Assembly: GCF_014529985.1 (NCBI RefSeq)
Contig: NZ_JACVMU010000011.1
Span: 1-64,000 of the forward strand
From: Leucobacter sp. cx-42
Lineage (GTDB): Bacteria > Actinomycetota > Actinomycetes > Actinomycetales > Microbacteriaceae
Direction: 5' to 3'
Length of the DNA stretch: 64,000 nucleotides
Shown: positions 36,820 to 45,395 of the stretch, piece by piece
Position numbering within the stretch: position 1 is the first letter of the stretch
Layout of the letters: each line of letters opens with the position of its first letter
Position numbers and translations under genes: made by a program
Notes under the pieces: model-generated
Database searches by the model: none
The model's input: the letters and a program-made list of their open reading frames with translations, nothing else
Told to the model about the DNA's origin: nothing

Positions 36820-37464
36820 CTACCGGGGACGCAGCGCCGAGTGCTGCATGACCCAGTTGTGCATAGACACCGCGGCAGCCGCAGAAGCGTTGATCGACCG
36901 CGTCGACCCGTACTGCGTGATCTCAACCACGGCCTCAGCAGCCTCAATAGCCTCGGTGCTTAGCCCCGGACCTTCCTGGCCAAAGAGCATGACGCAGCGC
37001 TCGGGCCACTCAAAGGTTTCCAGGGGAACACAGCCAGGAACATTGTCGATCGCAATGATCGGAATGCCCTCCGCCTGTGCCCAAGCAACGAGATCCGCCA
37101 CGGTTTCCCGATGCTCCACGTGCTGGTAGCGATCGGTCACCATTGCGCCACGCTTGTTCCAGCGGCGACGACCAACGATGTGCACGGTGTCGGCGGCGAA
37201 CGCGTTCGCACTGCGCACGATCGAACCGATGTTCATGTCGTGCTGCCAGTTCTCGATCGCGACGTGGAATGGGTGGCGGTGCTCGTCGAGATCCGCCACG
37301 ATGGCATCCATCGACCAGTACCGATACCGGTCAATCACATTGCGTGAATCACCGTTCTCGAGCAGCTCGGGATCGTAGTATTCCTCGGTCGGCCACTCCT
37401 CGCGGCCGCCAGGCCACGGCCCGACGCCGGGACGATCTTGGATGGGTGCGCTCTCTTCAGTCAC
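36820..37464 (-). CDS. SpoU/TrmH-family RNA methyltransferase
   Basis: A SPOUT-fold enzyme that 2'-O-methylates a tRNA or rRNA ribose with SAM. The three SpoU motifs are visible: motif 1 NIGSIVRSANAFAADTVHIV, motif 2 CVMLFGQEGPGLS, motif 3 ITQYGSTRSINASAAAAVSM. The GTG at 37464 is preferred because preceding residues look random; a start at 37536 would add 24. An N-terminal extension of about 70 residues precedes the catalytic domain. The exact site of modification is unknown. Confidence 0.9.
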   Translation of the reverse strand: MTEESAPIQDRPGVGPWPGGREEWPTEEYYDPELLENGDSRNVIDRYRYWSMDAIVADLDEHRHPFHVAIENWQHDMNIGSIVRSANAFAADTVHIVGRRRWNKRGAMVTDRYQHVEHRETVADLVAWAQAEGIPIIAIDNVPGCVPLETFEWPERCVMLFGQEGPGLSTEAIEAAEAVVEITQYGSTRSINASAAAAVSMHNWVMQHSALRPR

Positions 37465-37544
37465 ACCCCTATTCTTCCAGGCTCGCGCGGGCGCATGCGC
37501 CGCGGGCCGGGCGCGGATCATTCCAAGCAGCTCCAAGCCGCGAA

Positions 37545-38159
37545 CTAGCCGACCGCGCCACCGAAGATCAGGCGTGCAGCGATGACCAGCATCATGACGG
37601 CAACGATCCAGTCAAGCACCTGCCACGCACGCGGCGTCGCGAAGAAGCGCGTGAGCAGGCGTGCGCCGTACCCGAGCAGGAAGAACCAGCCGATGCTCGC
37701 GATCGCTCCGCCAGCAGCAAACCACCAGCGGCCGGGGTCGCCCTGTGCGTTACCGATCGACCCCATGAGCACCATGGTGTCGAGGTACACGTGCGGGTTG
37801 AGGTAGGTGATTGCGAGGCAGGCAAGGATCGTGCGCTTGAGCGACGACTCCCCCGCACCGTCAGCGACGAGCACAGACGGCTTCATCGCACGGCGCGCGG
37901 CAGAGAACGCATACCAGAGCAGGAAGAGCACGCCGCCCCACCGAATGATCTCAAGCGCGATGGGCGCTCGCTCCACGACGTAACCGATGCCAGCGACGCC
38001 AAGGGTCTCGAGCAGCGCGTCCGTCAGTCCGCAGATGAGGACGACTGGCAGCACGTGCTCTCGTCGGATGCCCTGACGCAGCACAAACGCGTTCTGCGCA
38101 CCGATCGCAACGATCAGAGAGAGGCCACTGCCGACACCGACGAAGAATGGAACGATCAC
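37545..38159 (-). CDS. LysE/ArgO-type amino-acid exporter
   Basis: A 204-residue membrane protein with six hydrophobic segments. The starting region GSGLSLIVAIGAQNAFVLRQ and the mid segment AITYLNPHVYLDTMVLMGSI are diagnostic of LysE and ArgO, which export basic amino acids. A LysG/ArgP-type regulator gene is not adjacent. Specificity for lysine or arginine is inferred from the family. Confidence 0.93.
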   Translation of the reverse strand: MIVPFFVGVGSGLSLIVAIGAQNAFVLRQGIRREHVLPVVLICGLTDALLETLGVAGIGYVVERAPIALEIIRWGGVLFLLWYAFSAARRAMKPSVLVADGAGESSLKRTILACLAITYLNPHVYLDTMVLMGSIGNAQGDPGRWWFAAGGAIASIGWFFLLGYGARLLTRFFATPRAWQVLDWIVAVMMLVIAARLIFGGAVG

Positions 38160-38307
38160 TCGATACAGCGTACGTGCTGCACGGCCGGCCTATTGCTCGG
38201 GCGGGTTGCATCTCTGCAACGGTTGCGGCGATCCCCCTCATCTCGCACCATACGATTGACCTAGCGGCATTCCCGGTCGCTACCGCAGAACGAGAGGATC
38301 CTCACCC

Positions 38308-39240
38308 GTGTTTGGCGTATTGCAGGGCTTCACCGTCATCCTCGTCATCATCGGTGCGGGGTATCTCACGGGTCGCCTCGGCATCGTCAAGGGCGAGCAG
38401 CGACGTGTCCTCAACAACGTCGCGTTTTACGTCGCGATGCCCGCGATGCTATTCGGCGTGCTGCTGCGCAGCGACCCGAAGGTGTTGATCTCGCCAGTCA
38501 TGCTCGTCACGACGCTCTCGGCGATCGCGGTGGCGGTGCTGTTCATTGTGGCCTCGCGCCTGTGGTTCAAACGTGACTTTGCTGCGACGACGCTCGGCGC
38601 AACCGCTTCGGGGTACGTGAATTCGAACAACCTGGGCTTGCCGGTGGCCATGTACATTCTGGGAGATGCTGCGTACGTTGCGCCGCTGCTGCTCGTGCAG
38701 CTCATTGTGTTTGCCCCGGTAACGCTGTCCATTCTCGATTTCTCGCGATCCGGCGGATCCTCCTCAGTCTTCAGAACGGTCACCCAAGCACTCGGGCGCA
38801 CACTCCGCAGCCCCATCATCATCGCAACGGCAGCTGGCTATCTCTGTGCGCTCTTCGCGGTGCCCGTGCCGCAGCTCATCGTCGAGCCGCTCGACATGCT
38901 CGGTGCGGCCTCGATTCCGATGGTGCTCCTGAGCTTTGGCATCTCGCTGCACGGCCAGCGCCCCCTCACAGCAGGCAGCGGCCGCGCAGCCTCACTCACT
39001 GCCTCGGGCCTCAAGGTCGTGGGCATGCCCCTCATCGCGTTTGGGCTGTCACTCGCGTTTGGGCTCGATCCGCACGCCACGTTCGTGGCTACGACGATCG
39101 CAGCCCTCCCGACAGCGCAGAACGTCTACACCTACGCCGTCACCTATCAGCGCGGTGAGGTGCTTGTGCGCGACACCGTGTTCCTCACCACGTTTGCCTC
39201 ACTGCCGGTGCTGGCCGCGATCGCATTGCTGCTGGGATAG
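38308..39240 (+). CDS. AEC-family (auxin efflux carrier-like) permease
   Basis: A 310-residue transporter with ten predicted helices in two bundles of five. The start LQGFTVILVIIGAGYLTGRL and LNNVAFYVAMPAMLFGVLLR are typical of the AEC/bile-acid-Na-like family, as is GAASIPMVLLSFGISLHGQR near helix 8. Family members move organic acids such as malate or malonate. The GTG at 38308 follows GAGAGGATC. It is divergent from the LysE-type gene. Confidence 0.9.
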   Translation: MFGVLQGFTVILVIIGAGYLTGRLGIVKGEQRRVLNNVAFYVAMPAMLFGVLLRSDPKVLISPVMLVTTLSAIAVAVLFIVASRLWFKRDFAATTLGATASGYVNSNNLGLPVAMYILGDAAYVAPLLLVQLIVFAPVTLSILDFSRSGGSSSVFRTVTQALGRTLRSPIIIATAAGYLCALFAVPVPQLIVEPLDMLGAASIPMVLLSFGISLHGQRPLTAGSGRAASLTASGLKVVGMPLIAFGLSLAFGLDPHATFVATTIAALPTAQNVYTYAVTYQRGEVLVRDTVFLTTFASLPVLAAIALLLG

Positions 39241-39350
39241 CGACGGGGCACCGTCACAAACTAACGCACAGAAAATTCGCTGGAATACTCGGGCCAGATC
39301 TGACGTTGCACCCTGCGTACATCACCGTATTTCAAGGAGTAAGCCTCAAC

Positions 39351-39929
39351 ATGAGCCCCCGCACCGCGCAGACCAGCGCTCCTATTCTTGAGTCACTCAG
39401 CAACCGCTGGAGCCCCCGCGCTTTCGACGCGAACCACGAGTTCCCCGAGGGCGCGCTGCGCGGCATCTTCGAGGCAGCTCGCTGGGCACCCAGCGCGAAC
39501 AACGTTCAGCCTTGGCACTTCATCGTTGCACGCCGTGGCACCGAGGGCTTCGCACAGATCGCAGAGTCGCTCGTAGGTTTCAACCAGGCATGGGCTGGCT
39601 CAGCTTCGGCACTCCTCGTTGCAGTCGCAGAGACCGCTGACGAAGAGGGCAACGCGCGTCCCTGGGCACACTACGACCTCGGCCAGGCAATGGCGCATCT
39701 CTCTGTGCAGGCTCAGAGCGAGGGCATTTACGTGCACCAGATGGGTGGCTTCGACCCCGCAGCACTCAAGGCAGCGTTCAACCTCGGCGAGAACCAGGTT
39801 GCTGTGACCGTTTCGACCCTCGGCACCATCGCCGAGTCGGCGGATCACCTCCCCGAGATGCTCCAGGAGCGCGAGACCGCTCCCCGCGAGCGCCGTCCCC
39901 TCGAGGACATCGTCACCATCGCTGCGTAG
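39351..39929 (+). CDS. Nitroreductase-family flavoprotein
   Basis: A 192-residue FMN-dependent oxidoreductase. SLSNRWSPRAFDANHEF and FEAARWAPSANNVQPWHFI are the FMN-phosphate-binding regions, and YDLGQAMAHLSVQAQSEGIY the helix contributing to the dimer. The ATG at 39351 follows AAGGAG and is preferred over an earlier start at 39306. Physiological substrate unknown; the family reduces nitroaromatics, quinones or flavins with NAD(P)H. It is followed by a hairpin terminator repeat. Confidence 0.92.
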   Translation: MSPRTAQTSAPILESLSNRWSPRAFDANHEFPEGALRGIFEAARWAPSANNVQPWHFIVARRGTEGFAQIAESLVGFNQAWAGSASALLVAVAETADEEGNARPWAHYDLGQAMAHLSVQAQSEGIYVHQMGGFDPAALKAAFNLGENQVAVTVSTLGTIAESADHLPEMLQERETAPRERRPLEDIVTIAA

Positions 39930-39953
39930 TTTCCTGCGGTCGTAACGACACGT

Positions 39954-39998
39954 CACAGGGGCGCGGATCAGACAGTGGTTGTCCGATCCGCGCCCCTT
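39954..39998. terminator. Hairpin terminator, repeat copy 1
   Basis: GGGGCGCGGATC (39958-39969) pairs with GATCCGCGCCCC (39985-39996); GACA and TGTC inside extend the stem, with loop GTGGT, and CACA before pairs with TGTG after. It is identical in core, including the loop, to the element at 40441. It follows the nitroreductase gene. Confidence 0.8.
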
Positions 39999-40139
39999 GT
40001 GTGTCTGCGCTGGAGGCTTGGGATCCGAAGATGGCCTGGCAGGCAAGTCCTCTCGCCATTAGGATTTGGGGCACTTCCGGGAACCCAGCGCGGAAAGCTG
40101 GCGCTCGGGCTCGAAGACCCAGCGCCAAGGAGAACGCAT

Positions 40140-40421
40140 ATGACGAAAGAAGCAGGCTCTGCACTGCGAACAACGACGCTGGTACTGGTCGTAGCCCTGA
40201 ACGTCGCCCTAGTTTCCTTCTTCGTGCTGTGGAGCATCGCTGACACCGCGAGCGTGAACGCAATGGAAGATTCAGTTGGATTCGACCCGTCCAAGCTGCT
40301 CCCAAATGCGACCCTGATGTGGATTGCCGCCCATTCTTCATTACTCATGCTGATCGCGGTGGACGTGTGTTTCGTCCTCGGCTGGCGGAGGCTGAGTAGC
40401 AAGCCTGCTCTGGACGCGTGA
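40140..40421 (+). CDS. Small two-helix membrane protein, unknown function
   Basis: A 93-residue protein that I do not recognise. Two hydrophobic helices (residues about 11-32: TTLVLVVALNVALVSFFVLW, and about 57-83: TLMWIAAHSSLLMLIAVDVC) are joined by an acidic loop with SVGFDPSKLLPN. The ATG at 40140 has AAGGAG seven bases upstream. The gene stands alone between two identical hairpin terminators. Confidence 0.7.
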   Translation: MTKEAGSALRTTTLVLVVALNVALVSFFVLWSIADTASVNAMEDSVGFDPSKLLPNATLMWIAAHSSLLMLIAVDVCFVLGWRRLSSKPALDA

Positions 40422-40440
40422 CTGTAACTGAACGACACGA

Positions 40441-40487
40441 CACAGGGGCGCGGATCAGACAGTGGTTGTCCGATCCGCGCCCCTGTG
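40441..40487. terminator. Hairpin terminator, repeat copy 2
   Basis: CACAGGGGCGCGGATC (40441-40456) pairs with GATCCGCGCCCCTGTG (40472-40487), again with GACA-GTGGT-TGTC inside. This copy has a fully paired 16 bp outer stem. It lies downstream of the small membrane protein gene and also faces the end of the convergent MetE-like gene. Confidence 0.82.
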
Positions 40488-40536
40488 CGTCTGTGCTGAT
40501 CGCGCGTGACGACCAGCACAGGAAGGCGGGTACTCG

Positions 40537-41745
40537 TTAGATGCGAGCGCCAGCGATGCGTGCGCCCTCGCCGAGCGACTCGAGCTTTGCCCAAGCGATC
40601 TGCGGGTGTACGCGGCCGCCGAGGCCACAGTCGGTTGCCGCAATGACGCGCTCGGGGCCGACAACCTTCGCGAAGCGCTCGATGCGCTGTGCGACGAGTT
40701 CAGGGTGCTCGATGAGGTTGGTCGAGTGGCCGATCACGCCGGGAACCAGGATGAGGTCCTCGGGGATGATGTTCTTGTTCTCTTCCCAAACCGCCCACTC
40801 GTGCTCGTGACGAGCGTTGGCAGCCTCGAACGAGATCTGTCCGACGTTCGCGCCCAGGATGGTCTTGAGAATGTGCTTGAGCTCGATATCGGTCGAGTGC
40901 GGGCCGTGCCACGAACCCCAGCAGAGGTGCAGACGGACGAGCTCCTTGGGGAGACCCTTGATTGCTTCGTTGATCGCATCGATGCGGATCTGAGTGAACG
41001 CAAGGTAGTCCTCGATAGAGGGCTCAGGGTTGATCTGGTCCCAGTTCTCAGCGAGCGAGGGATCATCAATCTGAACGATCAGACCTGCATCGGTGATTGC
41101 CTTGAACTCTTCACGCTGGACCTCGACCCATGCGTCGATGTGCTCCTGCTCGGTCTTGTAGTACTCGTTCTCGATACGAGCACCACAGCCGGGAGCGAGC
41201 GAGGTGATGAAGCCCTGCTCGCCGGGCTGCAGAGCAGCCTTGAGGTTGCGCACGTCGCTGGCAACAGCATCCTGTCCGATGAAGGTCAGCGGACCGGTGG
41301 TCGCGGGGAACTCGGTAGCGTTCTTACCGGTGCCGATGCCCGACTCGGGATCCTGGTACGCGTCAGCGAAGATGGTCCAGTCGCGGCGGTCAGGGAACGA
41401 GGTCAGCTTGACATCGCCGGGAGCCGAACGCTGCACGGGAGCGGTGAAGATGTTGCCACCGGTGAGCGAGAGGCCCGAGGTGCGCTGGAACGAGTACGCC
41501 CACCACGCACCGTAATCGACCGAGTTCGACATCGCCTTGCCGAATTCGCCATCACCCGGCTGGGTGATGCCGAGGTCACGCTGACGCTCAACAACGTCGC
41601 GCACAGCTTCGGTGACGAGCTCTTCGAACTCGGGAGTGGACTTGAGCGTGAAGCCGTCGTCCTCGAAGGTGCGGGCCTTGTTGGCGTCAATGAGCGCCTG
41701 CGTGCGGGGCAGGCTGCCGGCGGTGGTGGTCTCGATCTTCGTCAT
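40537..41745 (-). CDS. Cobalamin-independent methionine synthase (MetE C-terminal) family protein
   Basis: A 402-residue protein with the single MetE catalytic barrel (UROD/MetE-like fold), about half the length of full MetE. TTAGSLPRT at the N-terminus and GDGEFGK match the family. Candidate zinc ligands are visible: His and Cys in VRLHLCWGSWHG and the late Cys in IAATDCGLGGR. Such short relatives transfer methyl groups to homocysteine from donors other than polyglutamyl-folate, or act on related thiols, so the substrate is open. No riboswitch is visible upstream. Confidence 0.85.
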   Translation of the reverse strand: MTKIETTTAGSLPRTQALIDANKARTFEDDGFTLKSTPEFEELVTEAVRDVVERQRDLGITQPGDGEFGKAMSNSVDYGAWWAYSFQRTSGLSLTGGNIFTAPVQRSAPGDVKLTSFPDRRDWTIFADAYQDPESGIGTGKNATEFPATTGPLTFIGQDAVASDVRNLKAALQPGEQGFITSLAPGCGARIENEYYKTEQEHIDAWVEVQREEFKAITDAGLIVQIDDPSLAENWDQINPEPSIEDYLAFTQIRIDAINEAIKGLPKELVRLHLCWGSWHGPHSTDIELKHILKTILGANVGQISFEAANARHEHEWAVWEENKNIIPEDLILVPGVIGHSTNLIEHPELVAQRIERFAKVVGPERVIAATDCGLGGRVHPQIAWAKLESLGEGARIAGARI

Positions 41746-41849
41746 GTCTCGAACCTATCGACGCGCAGTACGTTGCCCAATTCTGGTGTCGTTGCGTGAC
41801 GACTTGTTGCAGTTGGTTACGGGTGGCTTGCACGGCGTTGGTCTGGCTC

Positions 41850-41941
41850 AACCTCGCGAAAAGGGCAGTTTCTCCCGAGAATGGGCCTTTCATACGCAAG
41901 AAACCCCTCGTCTCGACAGAAAGTGTCGATCTCGAGGGGTT
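41850..41941. repeat. Palindromic repeat family I (92 bp), copy A
   Basis: Begins AACCTCGCGAAAAGGGCAG and ends CTCGAGGGGTT; the centre is CCTTTCATACGCAAGAAAC, itself a quasi-palindrome. The right half is a separate hairpin (AAACCCCTCG with CGAGGGGTTT, inner TCGACA with TGTCGA) that can end transcription of hemD. Copy B at 60834 has the same length and identical centre. Confidence 0.85.
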
Positions 41942-41956
41942 TGTTGCGCAGAAAAA

Positions 41957-42739
41957 TTAGTCGAGCATGTCGCTGTGGTCGATCGTTGCCTCGACGGCAT
42001 CTGCGATGACCTGCTGCTGCTCAGAGTTCACGACGTCCGGTGAACGGAGACCAAGCTCTTCAGCTGCACGAATGGTGTCGGGGCCGACGCACGCAAGAAT
42101 CGTCGTTGCGGGACGCTCTGGGAACTGCTTCTCCACCTCAACAGCAATCTTGGGCGACGCCACGAGAATTGCATTGATGTGGCCCGACTCGACGTCTTCG
42201 CGAATCTGAATGCCCGCGGGCACACCGACGGTGCGGAACGCGAGCACCTGCGAGACGTCATGACCACGGCTAATGAGGCCTTCGGTCAGCACAGGACGTG
42301 CAACGTCAGAGCGGAGGGTGAGAACCTTGAGAACCTTGTCCTCGTCAATCTCTTTCCACTCCTTGAGCAGCTGGTGAGTCGTGTTATTGAACTCATCAGG
42401 CGTGAAATCTACGGGGTAACCTGCATCGCGGAACGCGACTGCGGTTGCCTCCCCCACGAGCGCCACCTTAGTGTTCTCGTGGATCACAGCACCGTGGTGC
42501 TTAAGTACGTCTGCAACGGTCGCGCTCGTTGCGGTCATCCAGTCAAAGTCGCCAGCTTCAAGTCGCTGGAGATTCTGGACGAGTGTCTCTTCCTCACTGG
42601 TGTGCGCAAAGTCCACAAGCGGTGAAATCACCGTCTGTGCTCCACGCTCGCGAAGTGCCTGCGAGACGAGTTCGCCCCACGTACCTCCACGGGGAACGAG
42701 CACACGAAGGCCGCTCAGCGGCTTCGTCTCATTCGACAT
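41957..42739 (-). CDS. hemD: Uroporphyrinogen-III synthase
   Basis: A 260-residue enzyme that closes and inverts hydroxymethylbilane to uroporphyrinogen III. The first half-domain begins LSGLRVLVPRGGTWGELVSQ and holds DFDWMTATSATVADVL; the second includes ILVASPKIAVEVEKQF and CVGPDTIRAAEELGL, the conserved C-terminal motif of the family. The ATG at 42739 is preferred over 42748. Other hem genes are not next to it, except for the degenerate PPOX-like gene at 44064. Confidence 0.88.
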   Translation of the reverse strand: MSNETKPLSGLRVLVPRGGTWGELVSQALRERGAQTVISPLVDFAHTSEEETLVQNLQRLEAGDFDWMTATSATVADVLKHHGAVIHENTKVALVGEATAVAFRDAGYPVDFTPDEFNNTTHQLLKEWKEIDEDKVLKVLTLRSDVARPVLTEGLISRGHDVSQVLAFRTVGVPAGIQIREDVESGHINAILVASPKIAVEVEKQFPERPATTILACVGPDTIRAAEELGLRSPDVVNSEQQQVIADAVEATIDHSDMLD

Positions 42740-42887
42740 AATCCCCACTTCAACACATCAACGGACTGAACCACTGTATATGAACCAGTCGCCCACAAAC
42801 GACGGATCAACAATACTTCCCCGACCACGCTACCCGCGAATTCGTCTAAAAACGAATCGAGCACTTTGTGGCGGATCGACTAGCGCA

Positions 42888-43145
42888 TCAGCGCTTACGT
42901 GTCAGCCCTGCTGCAACTGCCCAAACAACGGCGCCAACGGCGACTGCTGCGCCGGCCACGATTGCCATTGCCTCGACGGGCTTTTCTTCGCGCAATCGGG
43001 AGAAACGCACCTTGGTGCGATCCACCGCATCGTCGATGCGCTGCGCGTAGTTCAAACGATCAGTGAGGAGCGAGAGCGTGTCATACAGCTCTGCTCGTGC
43101 GGTCTGTGCCTCGGCGACTCCCGCTGCGCGTTCCTGCTGGTTCAT
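42888..43145 (-). CDS. DUF3618 family membrane protein
   Basis: An 85-residue protein: a coiled-coil-like N-terminal half (AELYDTLSLLTDRLNYAQRI, DDAVDRTKVRFSRLREEKP) and one membrane helix (AIVAGAAVAVGAVVWAVAAG) with basic end TRKR. The ATG at 43145 overlaps the stop of the preceding gene (ATGA), indicating coupling. Function unknown; it always occurs in actinobacteria with the holin-X and YtxH-like proteins. Confidence 0.8.
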   Translation of the reverse strand: MNQQERAAGVAEAQTARAELYDTLSLLTDRLNYAQRIDDAVDRTKVRFSRLREEKPVEAMAIVAGAAVAVGAVVWAVAAGLTRKR

Positions 43146-43606
43146 CGCCAATTCCCCTGTTCACCAACCTGCGGCACGCGGTGCGCCGCGGCCTGCGGCT
43201 TTGCACTTGCGTTGATCTGTACTTCGCTGAGCGCCTCAAGATCGCCGTTCAGGCGACCGAGGGTCTCGTCTGGCACCGGGTTTCCTCGGCGGATCAGTGC
43301 CACACCACCGGCAATCGCACCGGCTGCGAGCAGCAGCAGTGCACCAGCAACGGTGAGCGCTGCGAGCCACCAGGGCCATACGAGTGCGAGCGCAGCGATG
43401 GCTGCGATCACAAGCGCTTCCAGCATGAAGAACAAGAAGAACAATGCGATAACGATCGCACCAGCGCCAATGCCAGCCTTCTTCGCCTTAGCGATGATCT
43501 CGACCTTGGCGTTGTTAATCTCAGCCTTCGCGAGTCGCACGATCTGGTACGGCAGGCGAGCAATCAGTTCGACGGTGCCGGGGCTACCGTCTTTGCGGGG
43601 GCTCAT
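43142..43606 (-). CDS. Actinobacterial holin-X/phage-holin-superfamily membrane protein
   Basis: A 154-residue protein with two adjacent membrane helices (about 50-75 and 80-108) after a basic amphipathic region (VRLAKAEINNAKVEIIAKAK) and a hydrophilic tail. This matches the PF07332/DUF1469 type. Despite its name it is a conserved cellular protein with no phage context here. It overlaps the genes on both sides, so the three form one translation unit. Confidence 0.85.
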   Translation of the reverse strand: MSPRKDGSPGTVELIARLPYQIVRLAKAEINNAKVEIIAKAKKAGIGAGAIVIALFFLFFMLEALVIAAIAALALVWPWWLAALTVAGALLLLAAGAIAGGVALIRRGNPVPDETLGRLNGDLEALSEVQINASAKPQAAAHRVPQVGEQGNWR

Positions 43607-43965
43607 TACATTGCCTCCTGCTCAGCGGCAGGCTTGTCAGCGGGCGCTGCTGCAGCATCAGCAGCTGCAGCCTGTGACTGCGCCTTCGCAGGCGCCTGCG
43701 CGTCTGCGGGTGCCGTGGTCTTCGCGTCCGTGCCGCTCACCACAGCGGTGAACGCGCGCTTGCCAGCGTCGATGAGCGTGACCTTTACGCGGTCGATCTG
43801 TGCGCCGACTGCGCCGTTGACTGCGTCAACGGCGCTCTGCACAGGCGCGGATTCCCACACCTGCGTCGCCCCGCGCTTGATCTGCGCATACCGTTCACGT
43901 CCAGCTCGCGTACCCAGTACGTAGCCAACGGCCGCTCCCAATACGAAAGCAACTTTGCCCTTCAT
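43606..43965 (-). CDS. YtxH-like membrane-anchored protein
   Basis: A 119-residue protein: a short N-terminal helix with KVAFVLGAAVGYVLGTRAGR, the typical YtxH/actinobacterial start, then an amphipathic middle and an Ala/Pro-rich tail. Its stop overlaps the start of the holin-X gene by one base. It heads the three-gene unit of unknown, probably envelope, function. Confidence 0.8.
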   Translation of the reverse strand: MKGKVAFVLGAAVGYVLGTRAGRERYAQIKRGATQVWESAPVQSAVDAVNGAVGAQIDRVKVTLIDAGKRAFTAVVSGTDAKTTAPADAQAPAKAQSQAAAADAAAAPADKPAAEQEAM

Positions 43966-44063
43966 GTATGCGCCTCCCGATCGCGGGTGAATGTGTGCAT
44001 CCGCAAGCCTACAACGGACTCACTGGTTCACCACTGGTGTCTTTTGTGAAGTTGAACGATTAC

Positions 44064-45395
44064 TTACTTGCTGATGCCAACGAGACGACGACGCATGACC
44101 TGTGCCTGCACCCTGGCGTCTCCTACGGCGGAAGCCAGCTCGCCGCCGTGCAGCGCGGGGCCACAAGCGAGAACCGTGAGTTCCGTCTCTGCCAGTTCAG
44201 CGCGTGCGGCCTCAGCAGCGTCACGCAGCGTGTGGCTGGTGAAGGGTGCCGCTTCGATCCGCGCACGAATCTCTGCTGATGCTTCGAGTGCAACGCTCTG
44301 CAGTGCCTCACTCATGCGGGTCACTGCGGCCTCGCGCGTGAGCGCATCGGGGCCGGCCGCGAAGACTGCACCTGCGATTTCTGCGAGCCAGGTGCCATCG
44401 CCGAGCTTGCGGGTGCGGATCGACCAGGTCGTGCCTGCGCCGTCCTGTGCGAGTTCGAGCGAGTCGATGTCGCGACCGGGGGCAACAATGGTGACCTCGG
44501 CGTATGCACGGTGCTGCGCATCGTCCGCCACGACCGCGCTCAGCGCCTCAGCGAGTTCGCCCGCAGCTGCGAGCGCGTGATCGGCATCAACGATGACGGC
44601 ATCGGCACGGTATTCGTGGCCTGATGCGTCGCGTCCGACCCACGCGTCACCGTCGCGACGCAGCGAGACGAGTGCTTCGGGAAGCAGCTCGGCGCCGTAT
44701 GGCTCGAGGCGCTCGAGGAGTGCCGCACGCAGTTCGTCCCAGCCAGCGACGGCGCTCACGAGGGTGTCACGCTGCTCAGCTTCGGGGGCGGTCGCAAGCA
44801 CGGCGCCGGTGAGCGAACCAACGCGGGTGAGTGCTTCGTTGAGTCCGGGGGCTGCGGTTGCAACCTCGACGTCGGATGAGGGACGACCGAAACGCTCCTG
44901 GATGAAGGGCTCGACGAGCAGCTCACGGGTCACCGCACCAACTCGCGTTTCAACGAGGTGGCTCAGCTGCGATTCCTTGCCAATGGTGAGGACGGGCTTC
45001 ACCCGGTCGAGGTAGGCGCGAGCCGAGGCACGGCCGCCAATGAGCGCGGTGGTCTTCGTCGCCAGCGGTACTGCCGGGATACCAACGACCGATGGCCAGG
45101 GCTGCTCGCCCCATGCACCGGTGCGGCCGCGGAGTGCAATTGCCGCGGGCGCCGTGCGGATCGGGCGCGTGCGCGCCTCAGCCGGGCCACCCTCGCCGAT
45201 GGGCGCAGAAACATGCTCAAGGAATTCGGTGAACTCGCCCTGTGCGTCGCGGATACCCGCCTGGCGGACGCCGTGCGCGTTGGGCTGCTCGCCTTCTGCT
45301 TCGGGCGCGATCCGCACGCGAATGCCGACCTGCGCGCATTCAAGCGCTGCTGCGAGCACCGTGGTGCTCGTGCCGGTGACGATTACTTCACGCAT
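44064..45395 (-). CDS. Protoporphyrinogen/coproporphyrinogen oxidase-like protein, degenerate FAD site
   Basis: A 443-residue protein whose middle (LSHLVETRVGAVTRELLVEP, then FIQERFGRP) matches the HemY/CgoX oxidase family. The N-terminal FAD motif should read GxGxxG, but here it is VIVTGTSTTVLAAAL, and the conserved C-terminal FAD segment is not recognisable (VLACGPALHGGELASAVG). It is thus probably unable to bind FAD normally. It overlaps the CPBP protease gene by 8 bp and hemD lies 1.3 kb away. It may be a regulatory or scaffold paralog of the true oxidase. Confidence 0.72.
   Translation of the reverse strand: MREVIVTGTSTTVLAAALECAQVGIRVRIAPEAEGEQPNAHGVRQAGIRDAQGEFTEFLEHVSAPIGEGGPAEARTRPIRTAPAAIALRGRTGAWGEQPWPSVVGIPAVPLATKTTALIGGRASARAYLDRVKPVLTIGKESQLSHLVETRVGAVTRELLVEPFIQERFGRPSSDVEVATAAPGLNEALTRVGSLTGAVLATAPEAEQRDTLVSAVAGWDELRAALLERLEPYGAELLPEALVSLRRDGDAWVGRDASGHEYRADAVIVDADHALAAAGELAEALSAVVADDAQHRAYAEVTIVAPGRDIDSLELAQDGAGTTWSIRTRKLGDGTWLAEIAGAVFAAGPDALTREAAVTRMSEALQSVALEASAEIRARIEAAPFTSHTLRDAAEAARAELAETELTVLACGPALHGGELASAVGDARVQAQVMRRRLVGISK

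Noticed and set aside
43142..43606. Prophage remnant suggested by the holin-type protein
   Set aside because: The holin-X family is a conserved chromosomal actinobacterial protein, and no endolysin, capsid, integrase or repressor gene is nearby.
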